Origin: Balneicella halophila
Lineage (GTDB): Bacteria; Bacteroidota; Bacteroidia; Bacteroidales; Balneicellaceae
DNA: 64,000 nt
Reading direction: 5' to 3'
Assembly (NCBI RefSeq): GCF_003096835.1
Contig: NZ_QENZ01000005.1
Location: forward strand, 252,669-316,668
Shown here: positions 1 to 8,504 of the stretch, piece by piece
Layout: each line of letters starts with the position of its first letter
How positions within the stretch are numbered: the stretch's first letter is position 1
Program-made: the position numbers and the translations under genes
The notes under the pieces: model-generated
What the model saw: the letters and a program-made list of their open reading frames with translations, nothing else
The model's database searches: none
What the model was told of the DNA's origin: nothing

Positions 1-100
1 TACTGTAAGTCCTACAAAAACGTTTTTATATCTAAATGCCACTGTTATTGTAATGGGAAGGCTATAAAAACAGGACGAGCCAGGAAACCTGCCTAAACAA
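1..100 (+). promoter_or_regulatory. Cobalamin riboswitch, 3' part (cut by window edge)
   Basis: Three hallmarks of the AdoCbl/B12 riboswitch appear in order: ACTGTAAG at 2-9 (end of the CCGCAACTGTAAG core), GCCACTG at 38-44 with its partner GGGAAGGC at 55-62, and the B12 box GAGCCAGGAAACCTGCC at 77-93. The 5' half lies left of the window. Downstream, CTGTTT (102-107) can pair with AAACAG (140-145) around an inner AAAGCTTT/AAAGCT stem, a possible expression platform about 60 nt before the btuF start. The genes that follow make a complete B12 uptake operon, so repression by cobalamin is the expected role. The motifs are seen; ligand and mechanism are inferred from the family. Confidence 0.9.
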
Positions 101-207
101 ACTGTTTGTATAAAAGCTTTCGGGAGTTAAAGCTAGAAACAGCATAAACAGCTATATTTTTGTTTTGCTTTCTAATCTCATCTCCTGAATACAATTGAAT
201 AATTAAA

Positions 208-1371
208 ATGAAATTGAGTAAAATTTTCCTTGTCTTGTTCTTAACACAAGTCATACATATAGGTTGTGTAAAAAAACAAGTAGAACCAAAGACCATAGCG
301 AGAAAAAAATCCGACAGCATTGACTTCGCATTCCAAACAGAAATTAAATTTGCGAAAGGTTTTAAAGTCATTAATCATGCCAGACACAAGGAAATCATTG
401 TCTTTCATCCAGAAACTAGAGATACTCTAAGCGTATATATCACAGCACTGCACGACACAAGCTTGCCTGACAACATAAAAACAAAAGGTATCCATATCTC
501 CGTTCCGGCACAGACCATAGCATGCCTATCCACTACACATGTCGGAGCTGTTGAAATTCTCAACTTACACGAAAAGCTAATTGGAGCAGGTACACCAGAA
601 TATATTTGGGATAAAAAAATACAAAACCGAATTGCCCAAGGCAAGATTAAGGAAATTGGTAGAGGGATGGGATTCAATCTAGAAAAGATTGTTGCATTAG
701 AACCAGATATTTTAATGCAAAACTATATGGACAAGACTGATGTAGATGGTAATTTGACCAATTTGGGAATTGCTGTTGTCTATAATAATGCTTGGAGAGA
801 AGAGACACTGCTTGCAAGAGCTGAATGGCTTAAACTAATGGGACTTTTATTTGGCAAAGAGCAAATGGCTGATAGTATTTTTAATAAGGTCGTATGTAAC
901 TACAATGAAATTAAAAACACAGCATCAAAAGCAGAGAGAAAACCAACAGTAATGTATGGTCATGATTTTAAAGGAGTATGGTACCTCCCACAGGACAAAA
1001 CATATTCTGTTGAAGCAATACGTGATGCCAATGCTAATTTAAAAACAGCGGGTGCAGGTAGCAAAAGCTTACCTAAAAGTTTCGAGGAAGTTTTTGAAAT
1101 GTATCACGATGCAGAATATTGGCTCAGTACACACAGTAAAATTCAAGATATGGACGAATTTCTATCTACTAATCCACGATATGGTGAGTTTCAAGCCACT
1201 AAAAACAACAAGGTTTATCTCAATAATAAAAGAGAGAAGCCTGATGGGGGAAATGATTATTGGGAAAGTGGCATCAACAGACCTGACCTCTTGTTAAAGG
1301 ATATTGTAAAGATATTGCACCCAGAGTTGTATCCAGAGTATGAATGCATTTACTGGAAACATTTAGAATAG
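208..1371 (+). CDS. btuF: Cobalamin ABC transporter substrate-binding lipoprotein BtuF-like
   Basis: This 387-residue protein is the likely periplasmic binding component of a B12 importer. The N-terminus is a lipoprotein signal with the lipobox cysteine at about residue 20 (IHIGC). It is followed by a TroA/BtuF-type fold; the typical motifs are ACLSTTHVGAVEIL near residue 100 and LEKIVALEPDILMQNYM near 155. The sequence alone would also fit an Fe3+-siderophore binder (FecB/FepB). The cobalamin riboswitch directly upstream decides the assignment. The ATG at 208 follows the riboswitch region, and btuC begins 5 nt after the stop. Family function is well established; the ligand is inferred from the riboswitch. 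Confidence 0.85.
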   Translation: MKLSKIFLVLFLTQVIHIGCVKKQVEPKTIARKKSDSIDFAFQTEIKFAKGFKVINHARHKEIIVFHPETRDTLSVYITALHDTSLPDNIKTKGIHISVPAQTIACLSTTHVGAVEILNLHEKLIGAGTPEYIWDKKIQNRIAQGKIKEIGRGMGFNLEKIVALEPDILMQNYMDKTDVDGNLTNLGIAVVYNNAWREETLLARAEWLKLMGLLFGKEQMADSIFNKVVCNYNEIKNTASKAERKPTVMYGHDFKGVWYLPQDKTYSVEAIRDANANLKTAGAGSKSLPKSFEEVFEMYHDAEYWLSTHSKIQDMDEFLSTNPRYGEFQATKNNKVYLNNKREKPDGGNDYWESGINRPDLLLKDIVKILHPELYPEYECIYWKHLE

Positions 1372-1376
1372 CAACT

Positions 1377-2405
1377 ATGAAACGTAACTCTCTCCTATTT
1401 ATTATAATAAGTATGGGAATTGTTTTGATTTTCTTACTTGATCTAAGATTAGGTAGCGTAGCAATTCCTATGGATGCTATTGTAGATTTACTTCAGGGAG
1501 AGCCTATCAAACAATCTTGGGAATATATTCTTATTAACTTCCGTTTACCCAAAGCAATAACAGCTTGCATCGTCGGTGCAGGAGTTTCAATCACAGGCTT
1601 ACAAATGCAAACGCTCTTCAGAAACCCTTTAGCTGACACATCTATTTTAGGTGTGGGGCACGGAGCCAGTTTAGGAGTAGCCACTTTTGTTCTTGCACCC
1701 AATATACTTCCAGGACTCTTGTCAACTTCCATTTCAAATAATTACTGGGGATTGATAATAGCCTCCATTATGGGTGCTTTTGTAGTTCTCGCTATCGTTT
1801 CCAGCATAGCTACATGGATGCGTGATATCGTATCATTATTAATTATTGGGGTCATGTTAGGATTCATTACAGGATCCTTAGTCTCAATTTTACAGTTTTT
1901 TAGTGATCCTGAGACTGTTCAAAGTTTCCTTATCTGGACATTTGGAAGTCTCTCTGGGACTACATGGACACAACTGCAATTTCTAATTCCAATTGTGAGC
2001 ATAGGACTTTTTGCGTCTTTACTTCTACCGAAAAGTATGAATGCCATTTTACTTGGAGAAAATTATGCGAAAAGCGTCGGAGTGAGTGTTAAAACCATAC
2101 GTATAACATTAGTAGTGCTCACCGGACTTATCACTGGAACGCTTACTGCCTTTGTGGGGCCCATTGCTTTTTTAGGAATTGCTGTGCCACACGTTGCTCG
2201 TTTATTATTTAAAACAGCAAATCATCGTACACTTATTCCTGCTACTATGCTATTAGGAGTCTTGTTGATGCTTTGTTGTGACATCATCTCGCAACTTCCG
2301 GGCAGTAATACTACCATACCTATCAATTCTGTTACATCTATTTTAGGGGCACCTATTGTCATCTTTGTTATCATGCAAAATCGTCGTAAAAAGTCAATAT
2401 TTTAA
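1377..2405 (+). CDS. btuC: Cobalamin ABC transporter permease BtuC-like
   Basis: This FecCD/BtuC-family inner-membrane permease of about 342 residues has roughly ten hydrophobic segments. Family motifs are seen: the N-terminal RLPKAITACIVGAGVSITG, then QTLFRNPLADTSILGV, and later VGPIAFLGIAVPHVARLL, the cytoplasmic loop region that meets the ATPase. An in-frame ATG at 1344 lies inside btuF. The ATG at 1377, 5 nt after the btuF stop and leading straight into a membrane segment (MKRNSLLFIIIS), is the better start. It should form the BtuC2D2 channel with the next gene. Assigned to cobalamin by operon context. Confidence 0.87.
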   Translation: MKRNSLLFIIISMGIVLIFLLDLRLGSVAIPMDAIVDLLQGEPIKQSWEYILINFRLPKAITACIVGAGVSITGLQMQTLFRNPLADTSILGVGHGASLGVATFVLAPNILPGLLSTSISNNYWGLIIASIMGAFVVLAIVSSIATWMRDIVSLLIIGVMLGFITGSLVSILQFFSDPETVQSFLIWTFGSLSGTTWTQLQFLIPIVSIGLFASLLLPKSMNAILLGENYAKSVGVSVKTIRITLVVLTGLITGTLTAFVGPIAFLGIAVPHVARLLFKTANHRTLIPATMLLGVLLMLCCDIISQLPGSNTTIPINSVTSILGAPIVIFVIMQNRRKKSIF

Positions 2406-2407
2406 GC

Positions 2408-3424
2408 ATGAAAAAAACAATTTTAAATCTTCAAAAAACCGCTACAGGTTATAAATACAGCAATAAAACCAAAGTTATTTCTAGAGAAATTAATGCCAGC
2501 ATAGATGAAGGGAAACTAGTTGCATTATTAGGTCCGAATGGCTGTGGAAAATCGACTCTGCTAAGAACTATTGCAGGATTACAGCCCAGCCTAGAAGGGA
2601 CTATATTTATCAACAATACTAAGATTGAAAACCTTAAAGGAAAAGCTAAAGCCAAATTATTGAGCTTAGTGCTTACAGACAGAATTGAAGTTGCCAACCT
2701 AATTGTTAGAGACATTGTGGAAGTTGGCAGATATCCCTATACAGGCTCTATGGGAGTACTACAGCCCAAAGATGAAATCCTCATAAACGAAGCTATCCAG
2801 CAGTGCAACCTTGAAGATTATTCGGATAGAATGTATAGCGAATTAAGTGATGGTGAGAAACAACGCGTTATGCTGGCTCGTGCATTAGCACAAGACACCC
2901 CGCTAATGATGCTAGATGAACCAACGGCACATCTGGACTTGCCTAATAGAGTTGAGTTAATGAAAATGCTTCGCGATTTAGCACAAGAAATGAATAAAGC
3001 CATACTACTTTCTACCCACGAATTAGATTTAGCTCTGCAGTGGTGCGACACCATTTGGCTAATGAATACCGACGGATATATAGAGTCAGGTTTTCCAGAG
3101 GATCTTGTTTTAAATGATGCCTTTGCCAAAGTTTTTAGTAATGATTCATTCTATTTTGATAAAACTACAGGGGTCTTCAAACTAAATAGAAGAACATATG
3201 GCACTGTCTTCCTTACAGGAAACAATGTTATAAAAGAATGGACACGGCGAGCTCTGGAAAGAGAAGGCTATGAGTTGATTGATAACGAAAAAGATGCAAC
3301 CCATTGCGTTCATATTCAAGACTCTAAGAAATGGCTACTGAAAAACCAAAACAAAAAAATTAGTTGCAGTTCCATAGAAGAATTGCTCAATAGAATAAAC
3401 AATTTAAATAATAATGTTAAATAA
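2408..3424 (+). CDS. btuD: Cobalamin ABC transporter ATPase BtuD-like with C-terminal extension
   Basis: The ATPase has Walker A GPNGCGKST at 42-50, the signature as LSDGEKQR near 145 (a variant of LSGGQ), Walker B with LMMLDEPTAHLD near 165, and a switch histidine in LLSTHELD. A normal FepC/BtuD ATPase is about 255 residues. This one has 338, with about 85 extra C-terminal residues (after KLNRRTYG) that match no motif I recognise. The start is 2 nt after the btuC stop and btuB follows 6 nt after its own stop, so all four genes are one operon. It powers import through BtuC. Confidence 0.87.
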   Translation: MKKTILNLQKTATGYKYSNKTKVISREINASIDEGKLVALLGPNGCGKSTLLRTIAGLQPSLEGTIFINNTKIENLKGKAKAKLLSLVLTDRIEVANLIVRDIVEVGRYPYTGSMGVLQPKDEILINEAIQQCNLEDYSDRMYSELSDGEKQRVMLARALAQDTPLMMLDEPTAHLDLPNRVELMKMLRDLAQEMNKAILLSTHELDLALQWCDTIWLMNTDGYIESGFPEDLVLNDAFAKVFSNDSFYFDKTTGVFKLNRRTYGTVFLTGNNVIKEWTRRALEREGYELIDNEKDATHCVHIQDSKKWLLKNQNKKISCSSIEELLNRINNLNNNVK

Positions 3425-3430
3425 AATATT

Positions 3431-5572
3431 ATGAAAAAGTTATCCATTTTAATTATCAGTTTTTTTATGCTTAGCATTGGCTACGCAAAGGAAAATGTCG
3501 CTGACACTATCAAAACTCAAGAAATTGAGGAGGTAGTTATCTATTCTTCAAGAACAGAATCAAAATTAAAGGAGTTGCCATTAAAAGTCGAAATTATCAA
3601 TCAAAAGGCAATTAGTAATTCGGGCTTAAGCAGTGTAGAGGATTTATTAAAGAGAAGTATATCTATTGATTTAGTGCAATATCCCAACTACTCTACAACC
3701 TTTGGTTTTCGAGGTTTTGCTCCTGCTGGTCATGATGCTAGTTATGTAAAAGTACTTGTTGATGGAATTCCTTCCGGAACAGTTAACTTATCCATATTAC
3801 CACTTACCGATATTGAGAGAATAGAAGTATTAAAAGGTCCCTTCTCATCATTGTATGGAACTAGTGCCATGGGAGGTTTAGTAAATATCATCACGAAAAA
3901 AAATACTGAAAAATTAACAGGAAACATCAGTGCAGGATATGGTAGTTTCAACCTGCTTGATTTAAATGCAAGTATAGGAGGAAAAATAAAAGGTGGATTT
4001 TCATTTGATGCAGCTACATTTTATAGAAAAAGTGATGATTATACCTCTGGTGAAGAAAATTTTTATACTTATAATCCTACTGAAGAACTTATCCTAGGGA
4101 AAGAGTCTTATGGTAAAGAAATGAAAAATACTGCGACTGACAGTAAAGGGGGCAATTTACGATTAGGTTATAAATTTAACGACAACTGGTCGCTAGATGT
4201 TTACCAATCCTACTTCTTGGTAGATGATGTTGCTACTAATGGAGGTTTTTATAGTGAAAATCCAAGTTATATTAAAGACATAGACCGATACAGTATTTAT
4301 GGAACTCTAGATGGGCAAATAAACAGACACAACATCAAATTTAATCCATATTATAATAATGAAAATTCTGAGTTTAACAGTCCGACTACTGGCAACAAAG
4401 ATTTTGGCAATGAAAATAAAAATTTTGGATTCCAACTTCAAGATTTATTTAAAATAAAAAAACATGTCATTATCTTTGGTCTAGATAATGACAATATTAA
4501 CTACACATCAAATAAATTCGATCCAAGCAACGGACAGCCAATAGCACCATGGAACCCAGATTATACTAACAATTCATTAGGTGCTTTTGTGCAAGCGAAC
4601 TTCAAATTAGGAAACCGTATTAATCTTACAGCTGGTGGACGTTATGATTTTATGAAATTAAAACTTGAAGCTAATGACTTCTTAGGCAATCCTGAAAGCT
4701 CAGAAGATCATAGCGTATTTAATCCTAATGTCGGTTTAAAAATAAAAATTGACAAAAATACTTCTATACATGCTAATGTTGGAACTGCTTATTTAGCACC
4801 GAAAGCAATGCAAAAAGCAGGTTCTTATAGTATTTCATACACTTGGGGTGGCAATACATACAATACGAACTATAAAGGCAATCCTGATTTAGACCCAGAG
4901 AAATCCATCACTTACGATATTGGAATAGGTTATCACAATATAGCACAAGGTATAGATCTGGATGCGACTTATTTCAATACCGACCATAAAGATAAAATTG
5001 TAAATAATGTATTTGTAGATCCTGATCCTAGTAACTGGGGTGATGAGTACTACACTTATACAAATGCTAGCAAGGGTCGCATGGATGGTGTAGAATTGGT
5101 TGCAAGTTATGACTTTGGTAGCTTAGCTGATTATGCATTCTCATTAAAAGCCTACTTAAACACCACGCTTCTGTTCAATGCTGACGTAAAATCAGACGAG
5201 GAAGATGCCCAATGGGAAGAGCTTAAATACGTACGCAAACATACAGGAAATTTCGGATTGCATTTCAAAACAGATAAAAAATGGGATATCAAACTTAACG
5301 GTCGGTATATTGGTAGTCGAATTACTTCAAAATATTCAATGTCTCCTCAATTAGAGGCTTTAATAAACAAAAATCAACCACAATACGCTAAAAAGGGTGT
5401 ATTAAAATATCCACAAGCTATAGTTTTTGATGCTCATCTATATTACAATCTAACAGATAATTTTACCATTGGTTTCAATGCAAATAATATCTTAGATGAA
5501 AACTATGCAGAAAACGATACCTACAATATGCCAGGTAGAAATTTCTTAGGACGAGTAAGCTATAGGTTTTAA
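3431..5572 (+). CDS. btuB: TonB-dependent outer-membrane cobalamin receptor BtuB-like
   Basis: The 713-residue receptor has a signal peptide ending near residue 19 (IGYAKE) and a TonB-box-like IEEVVIYSSR. The plug domain carries VEDLLKRSISID, YVKVLVDGIP and the typical IERIEVLKGPFSSLYGTSAMGGLVNIITK. A long beta-barrel ends in an aromatic C-terminus (RVSYRF). There is no SusD partner, which agrees with a nutrient receptor of BtuB/FepA type rather than a glycan system. As the last gene of the riboswitch operon it should take cobamides across the outer membrane to BtuF. A terminator follows 20 nt after the stop. Confidence 0.87.
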   Translation: MKKLSILIISFFMLSIGYAKENVADTIKTQEIEEVVIYSSRTESKLKELPLKVEIINQKAISNSGLSSVEDLLKRSISIDLVQYPNYSTTFGFRGFAPAGHDASYVKVLVDGIPSGTVNLSILPLTDIERIEVLKGPFSSLYGTSAMGGLVNIITKKNTEKLTGNISAGYGSFNLLDLNASIGGKIKGGFSFDAATFYRKSDDYTSGEENFYTYNPTEELILGKESYGKEMKNTATDSKGGNLRLGYKFNDNWSLDVYQSYFLVDDVATNGGFYSENPSYIKDIDRYSIYGTLDGQINRHNIKFNPYYNNENSEFNSPTTGNKDFGNENKNFGFQLQDLFKIKKHVIIFGLDNDNINYTSNKFDPSNGQPIAPWNPDYTNNSLGAFVQANFKLGNRINLTAGGRYDFMKLKLEANDFLGNPESSEDHSVFNPNVGLKIKIDKNTSIHANVGTAYLAPKAMQKAGSYSISYTWGGNTYNTNYKGNPDLDPEKSITYDIGIGYHNIAQGIDLDATYFNTDHKDKIVNNVFVDPDPSNWGDEYYTYTNASKGRMDGVELVASYDFGSLADYAFSLKAYLNTTLLFNADVKSDEEDAQWEELKYVRKHTGNFGLHFKTDKKWDIKLNGRYIGSRITSKYSMSPQLEALINKNQPQYAKKGVLKYPQAIVFDAHLYYNLTDNFTIGFNANNILDENYAENDTYNMPGRNFLGRVSYRF

Positions 5573-5592
5573 TAAATTTAATAATTAATGAA

Positions 5593-5625
5593 AATGCTAT
5601 CTCTTCCCGGAGGTAGCATTTTTTT
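5593..5625 (+). terminator. Rho-independent terminator of the btu operon
   Basis: The arms AATGCTA (5593-5599) and TAGCATT (5614-5620) extend inward through four more pairs around a six-base loop and are followed by a run of Ts. The ATG at 5588 opens straight into this hairpin, so it cannot be a sensible gene start. Confidence 0.85.
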
Positions 5626-5710
5626 ATTGTCATTTAGTAAAAATCTGGATATCAAAACAGATATAATAATATTATTTTTTAGTACCTTTCGCCCTAAATT
5701 TCTGTACAAC

Positions 5711-7594
5711 TTGAAAAATATTTTATATTACATATTTCTAGGGATTTTTTTATTTGCATCTGCTGTAGGCTCTTATGCCCAAGATGAACAGCAGGCTACA
5801 GATTCTATTTTTCATTATGAGGATACTAATCTCTATAAACAAAAACAATTTTACAACAATTGGAAAGAGAAGGCCTCCAAACATAAATGGTCTAACGAAC
5901 TTTTCAACATATTGTTTGATCCACCCACAGCAACCACACCCAAAAGTATATCTAAAAATAGTATTGCACGCTCCTTCGCTTCGCACGAAGGCAAGTGGAT
6001 AAGAAAAATTACATTTACCGTAACCAATCCCTTTGGGAAAACTGTGAACGGACTCCCCACCGATAGTACAGACAATAAATTAGCTGAATTTGGAAATCGT
6101 GTACACATGAGAACCAAAGTTAGCCATCTGAAGCGTGTCATGTCCTTAAATGAAGGTGAACCTCTTGATATCAAGCTACTTGAGGAAAACGAAGAGAAGC
6201 TACGTTCCTTAGGATACATAGATGAAGTCTTTCTAACAGTTACAGATATTGGTAACAATGAGGTAGAAATAGATTTTATATTGAAGGATCGGTTTGCATG
6301 GTCTTTTAGTTATCAAGCAAATAATCTAGTCGCACATAAAGCTAAAGTTTACAATAAAAACCTATGGGGATTAGGACATAATGCTAGAGTTGCCTATTAT
6401 TATAATCCAGACAAACATGTACAACACAGCTTGGGTTTCGAATACTCTATTCCTTCCATTGGTAATTCAAAAATTCAAGCAACAGCTATTGCTGAAAATA
6501 CACATCATAATAAAAAACTATCTCTTGAATTGGATAGAACTTTTATTGATTATAGAACAAAATATGCAGGCGGATTAAAAGTCAGTTCCTATAAAGACGC
6601 TGATCATGTACCTACTAACGACATTGCTAGATTCGATAATGAAATAAATTTTCACGAGGTTGATCTATGGGGCGGTACCACACTACCTTTTAATCTAGAA
6701 GCAAAGAATGAATATGCACGATACAGGAAAGCATTGACAGCAAGACTATACAGAGTCAATTTCACAAAACATCCTGAAATCAAAGCCGACACAAATGTAT
6801 TTCTATTAAAAACTACTGGAGCTTTGCTCGGTTATAATGTTTCCAAACAACAGCTGTTCCTTAGTAATTTAATGTACAGCTATGGTCGTGTAGAAAATAT
6901 ACCGTATGGTTATTTAGCTCAAATATTTGTAGGGACAGTTTACAACGACTGGAATCGCAAAGGCTATATCGGACTGAACTTCTCACGTGGATATTATAAT
7001 GCTAGAAAGAGTCATTATTTTTCAACACGTTTGAGTGGTGGTACGTTCTTAAATAGGCAAGGTTTTTTAGATGGACTGATAAGCGCCGAGTTTAGTTATA
7101 TCTCTAGATTGTATCGATTTAGAGACACCAAACACCGTCATTTCTTTAAAGTTAAATATATCGTCGGGCTGAATCCAACTGATGATTTCTTGAATCTGAA
7201 CGAAGACAATGGATTGAGGAATTTCAAAAGCGAAGAAACTACAGGCGACAGAAAGCTCGTAGTCAATGTTGAAGACGTTTTTTTCTCTCCTATGACCATT
7301 GCGGGTTTTCGTACAGCATTCTTTTCATTTTTGGACCTAGGATACATTGCGAGTGATAATAGCAAGATTATCAGCTCCGACAATATTTATGGCGGTGTAG
7401 GCTTAGGAGTTAGATTAAACAATGACAATTTTGTTTTTAAGACCTTCCAAATCAGTTTTTCATTATTTTTCAAAAGACCTGACGACGTAAGCTTCTTTAG
7501 ACCTGACGCATCCAGCGTAAAAAGACAAGAATTCACCAACTTCTATATTGAAAAACCTTATTTCTTTTTTCAAGAAGAAACGTTTAAGAGATAG
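5711..7594 (+). CDS. Outer-membrane beta-barrel protein with POTRA-like region
   Basis: An open frame runs from 5588, but that part is the preceding terminator. Starting at the TTG at 5711 gives a clean signal peptide (LKNILYYIFLGIFLFASA then GSYAQ) and a protein of about 627 residues. A weak promoter box TACCTTTC sits at 5683-5690. A POTRA-like stretch at about residues 90-185 (HLKRVMSLNEGEPLDIKLL, then EKLRSLGYIDEVFL) is followed by many alternating beta strands. This looks like an Omp85-superfamily or related barrel, common in Bacteroidota and of unknown substrate. No patatin or passenger domain is seen. It overlaps the convergent EamA gene by 11 nt. Class is fairly sure; function is unknown. 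Confidence 0.7.
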   Translation: MKNILYYIFLGIFLFASAVGSYAQDEQQATDSIFHYEDTNLYKQKQFYNNWKEKASKHKWSNELFNILFDPPTATTPKSISKNSIARSFASHEGKWIRKITFTVTNPFGKTVNGLPTDSTDNKLAEFGNRVHMRTKVSHLKRVMSLNEGEPLDIKLLEENEEKLRSLGYIDEVFLTVTDIGNNEVEIDFILKDRFAWSFSYQANNLVAHKAKVYNKNLWGLGHNARVAYYYNPDKHVQHSLGFEYSIPSIGNSKIQATAIAENTHHNKKLSLELDRTFIDYRTKYAGGLKVSSYKDADHVPTNDIARFDNEINFHEVDLWGGTTLPFNLEAKNEYARYRKALTARLYRVNFTKHPEIKADTNVFLLKTTGALLGYNVSKQQLFLSNLMYSYGRVENIPYGYLAQIFVGTVYNDWNRKGYIGLNFSRGYYNARKSHYFSTRLSGGTFLNRQGFLDGLISAEFSYISRLYRFRDTKHRHFFKVKYIVGLNPTDDFLNLNEDNGLRNFKSEETTGDRKLVVNVEDVFFSPMTIAGFRTAFFSFLDLGYIASDNSKIISSDNIYGGVGLGVRLNNDNFVFKTFQISFSLFFKRPDDVSFFRPDASSVKRQEFTNFYIEKPYFFFQEETFKR

Positions 7595-8504
7595 ACTTCT
7601 TCTTTTTCACGATTTGGGTATTGAGCAGTATCAGTGCAATTGCAATAATACACATGCCCACTATAGCTAAAAATGTAGGATATTCATCAGGGAGTATAAT
7701 CCAACTAAGAATTGCACCCAGTACCGGTGTTATAAACTTCCAAGTATTTAAATCGGAAACCTTGACTCCTGGACGTTTGAGCAATGAAAACCAGATCGTA
7801 ATAGCAGCTGCAGACAGAAAGCTGAGCCAAGCTAACGACAGATAATATTCCTTAGGATAAATTTTCCATTCAAATTTTTCAAAAAATAAAGATATGATAA
7901 AAAGTGCGGCACCGCCCACTACAAGCGAAAACGAGCTTAAAACCATAGGTGGCAAGCCCTTACCATATTTAGAAATGACAACATTCCCAATACCTCCAAT
8001 AATATTATTAAAAAGAAGCAGTACAATTCCTAACCATAGTAAAGGATAATGCATCGAAGCATTTTCTTTATTGAGAGAAATAATAGCCACGCCTAACATT
8101 CCTAAAAAAATAATGGAAGTCTTCCTTTTAGATAATTTATCATCGGAAGTCATAAAATGAGCTACTAACGAGGCAAAAAGAGGTCCTGCACCAATTAGCA
8201 TAGCTCCTAATGAGGCTGGCACTTTTTCTAAGCCTGTATAGAATAGCGCATACACTAAAGTGGTTTGAAGTAAAGCTACTAAAATAATGATTTTCCAATG
8301 GGCTTTCGCAATTTTCCATTTTGCAGGAAAATTTTGAACAAAAGGCAGAATCATTAAACCTGAAAGAAAAAATCGAATTCCTGCAAATTGTAGCGGAGTC
8401 GTATATCTGAGTCCTATTTTAATGCCAACAAAGGCTGTTGACCATAGAAAACAAGCTACAATAGCTAAGAAAATTGTATTGTTAAAAAAATGATTCTGTT
8501 TCAC
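7584..8504 (-). CDS. EamA/DMT-family membrane transporter
   Basis: This 306-residue protein has ten predicted membrane segments in two EamA repeats. The repeats are marked by FLWSTAFVGIKIGL and RFFLSGLMILPF near the start and by SLAWLSFLSAAAITIWFSLL in the second half. The C-terminus is lysine-rich (KKKKSIS). It starts with GTG at 8504 whose first G is the last base of the sialidase stop TAG, so translation is probably coupled to the sialidase gene. The family exports or exchanges metabolites; the substrate cannot be read from sequence. The coupling suggests a link to sialoglycan use, but this is only context. Confidence 0.8.
   Translation of the reverse strand: MKQNHFFNNTIFLAIVACFLWSTAFVGIKIGLRYTTPLQFAGIRFFLSGLMILPFVQNFPAKWKIAKAHWKIIILVALLQTTLVYALFYTGLEKVPASLGAMLIGAGPLFASLVAHFMTSDDKLSKRKTSIIFLGMLGVAIISLNKENASMHYPLLWLGIVLLLFNNIIGGIGNVVISKYGKGLPPMVLSSFSLVVGGAALFIISLFFEKFEWKIYPKEYYLSLAWLSFLSAAAITIWFSLLKRPGVKVSDLNTWKFITPVLGAILSWIILPDEYPTFLAIVGMCIIAIALILLNTQIVKKKKSIS

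Noticed and set aside
93-371. Minus-strand frame across the B12 riboswitch and btuF start
   Set aside because: It is a shadow of the riboswitch and btuF; no homology or start signals.
5588-5710. 41-residue N-terminal extension of the barrel protein
   Set aside because: It lies on the btu operon terminator and promoter, and a signal peptide begins only at the TTG at 5711.
5851-6258. 135-codon minus-strand frame inside the barrel gene
   Set aside because: Antisense shadow without promoter, start context or recognisable motifs.
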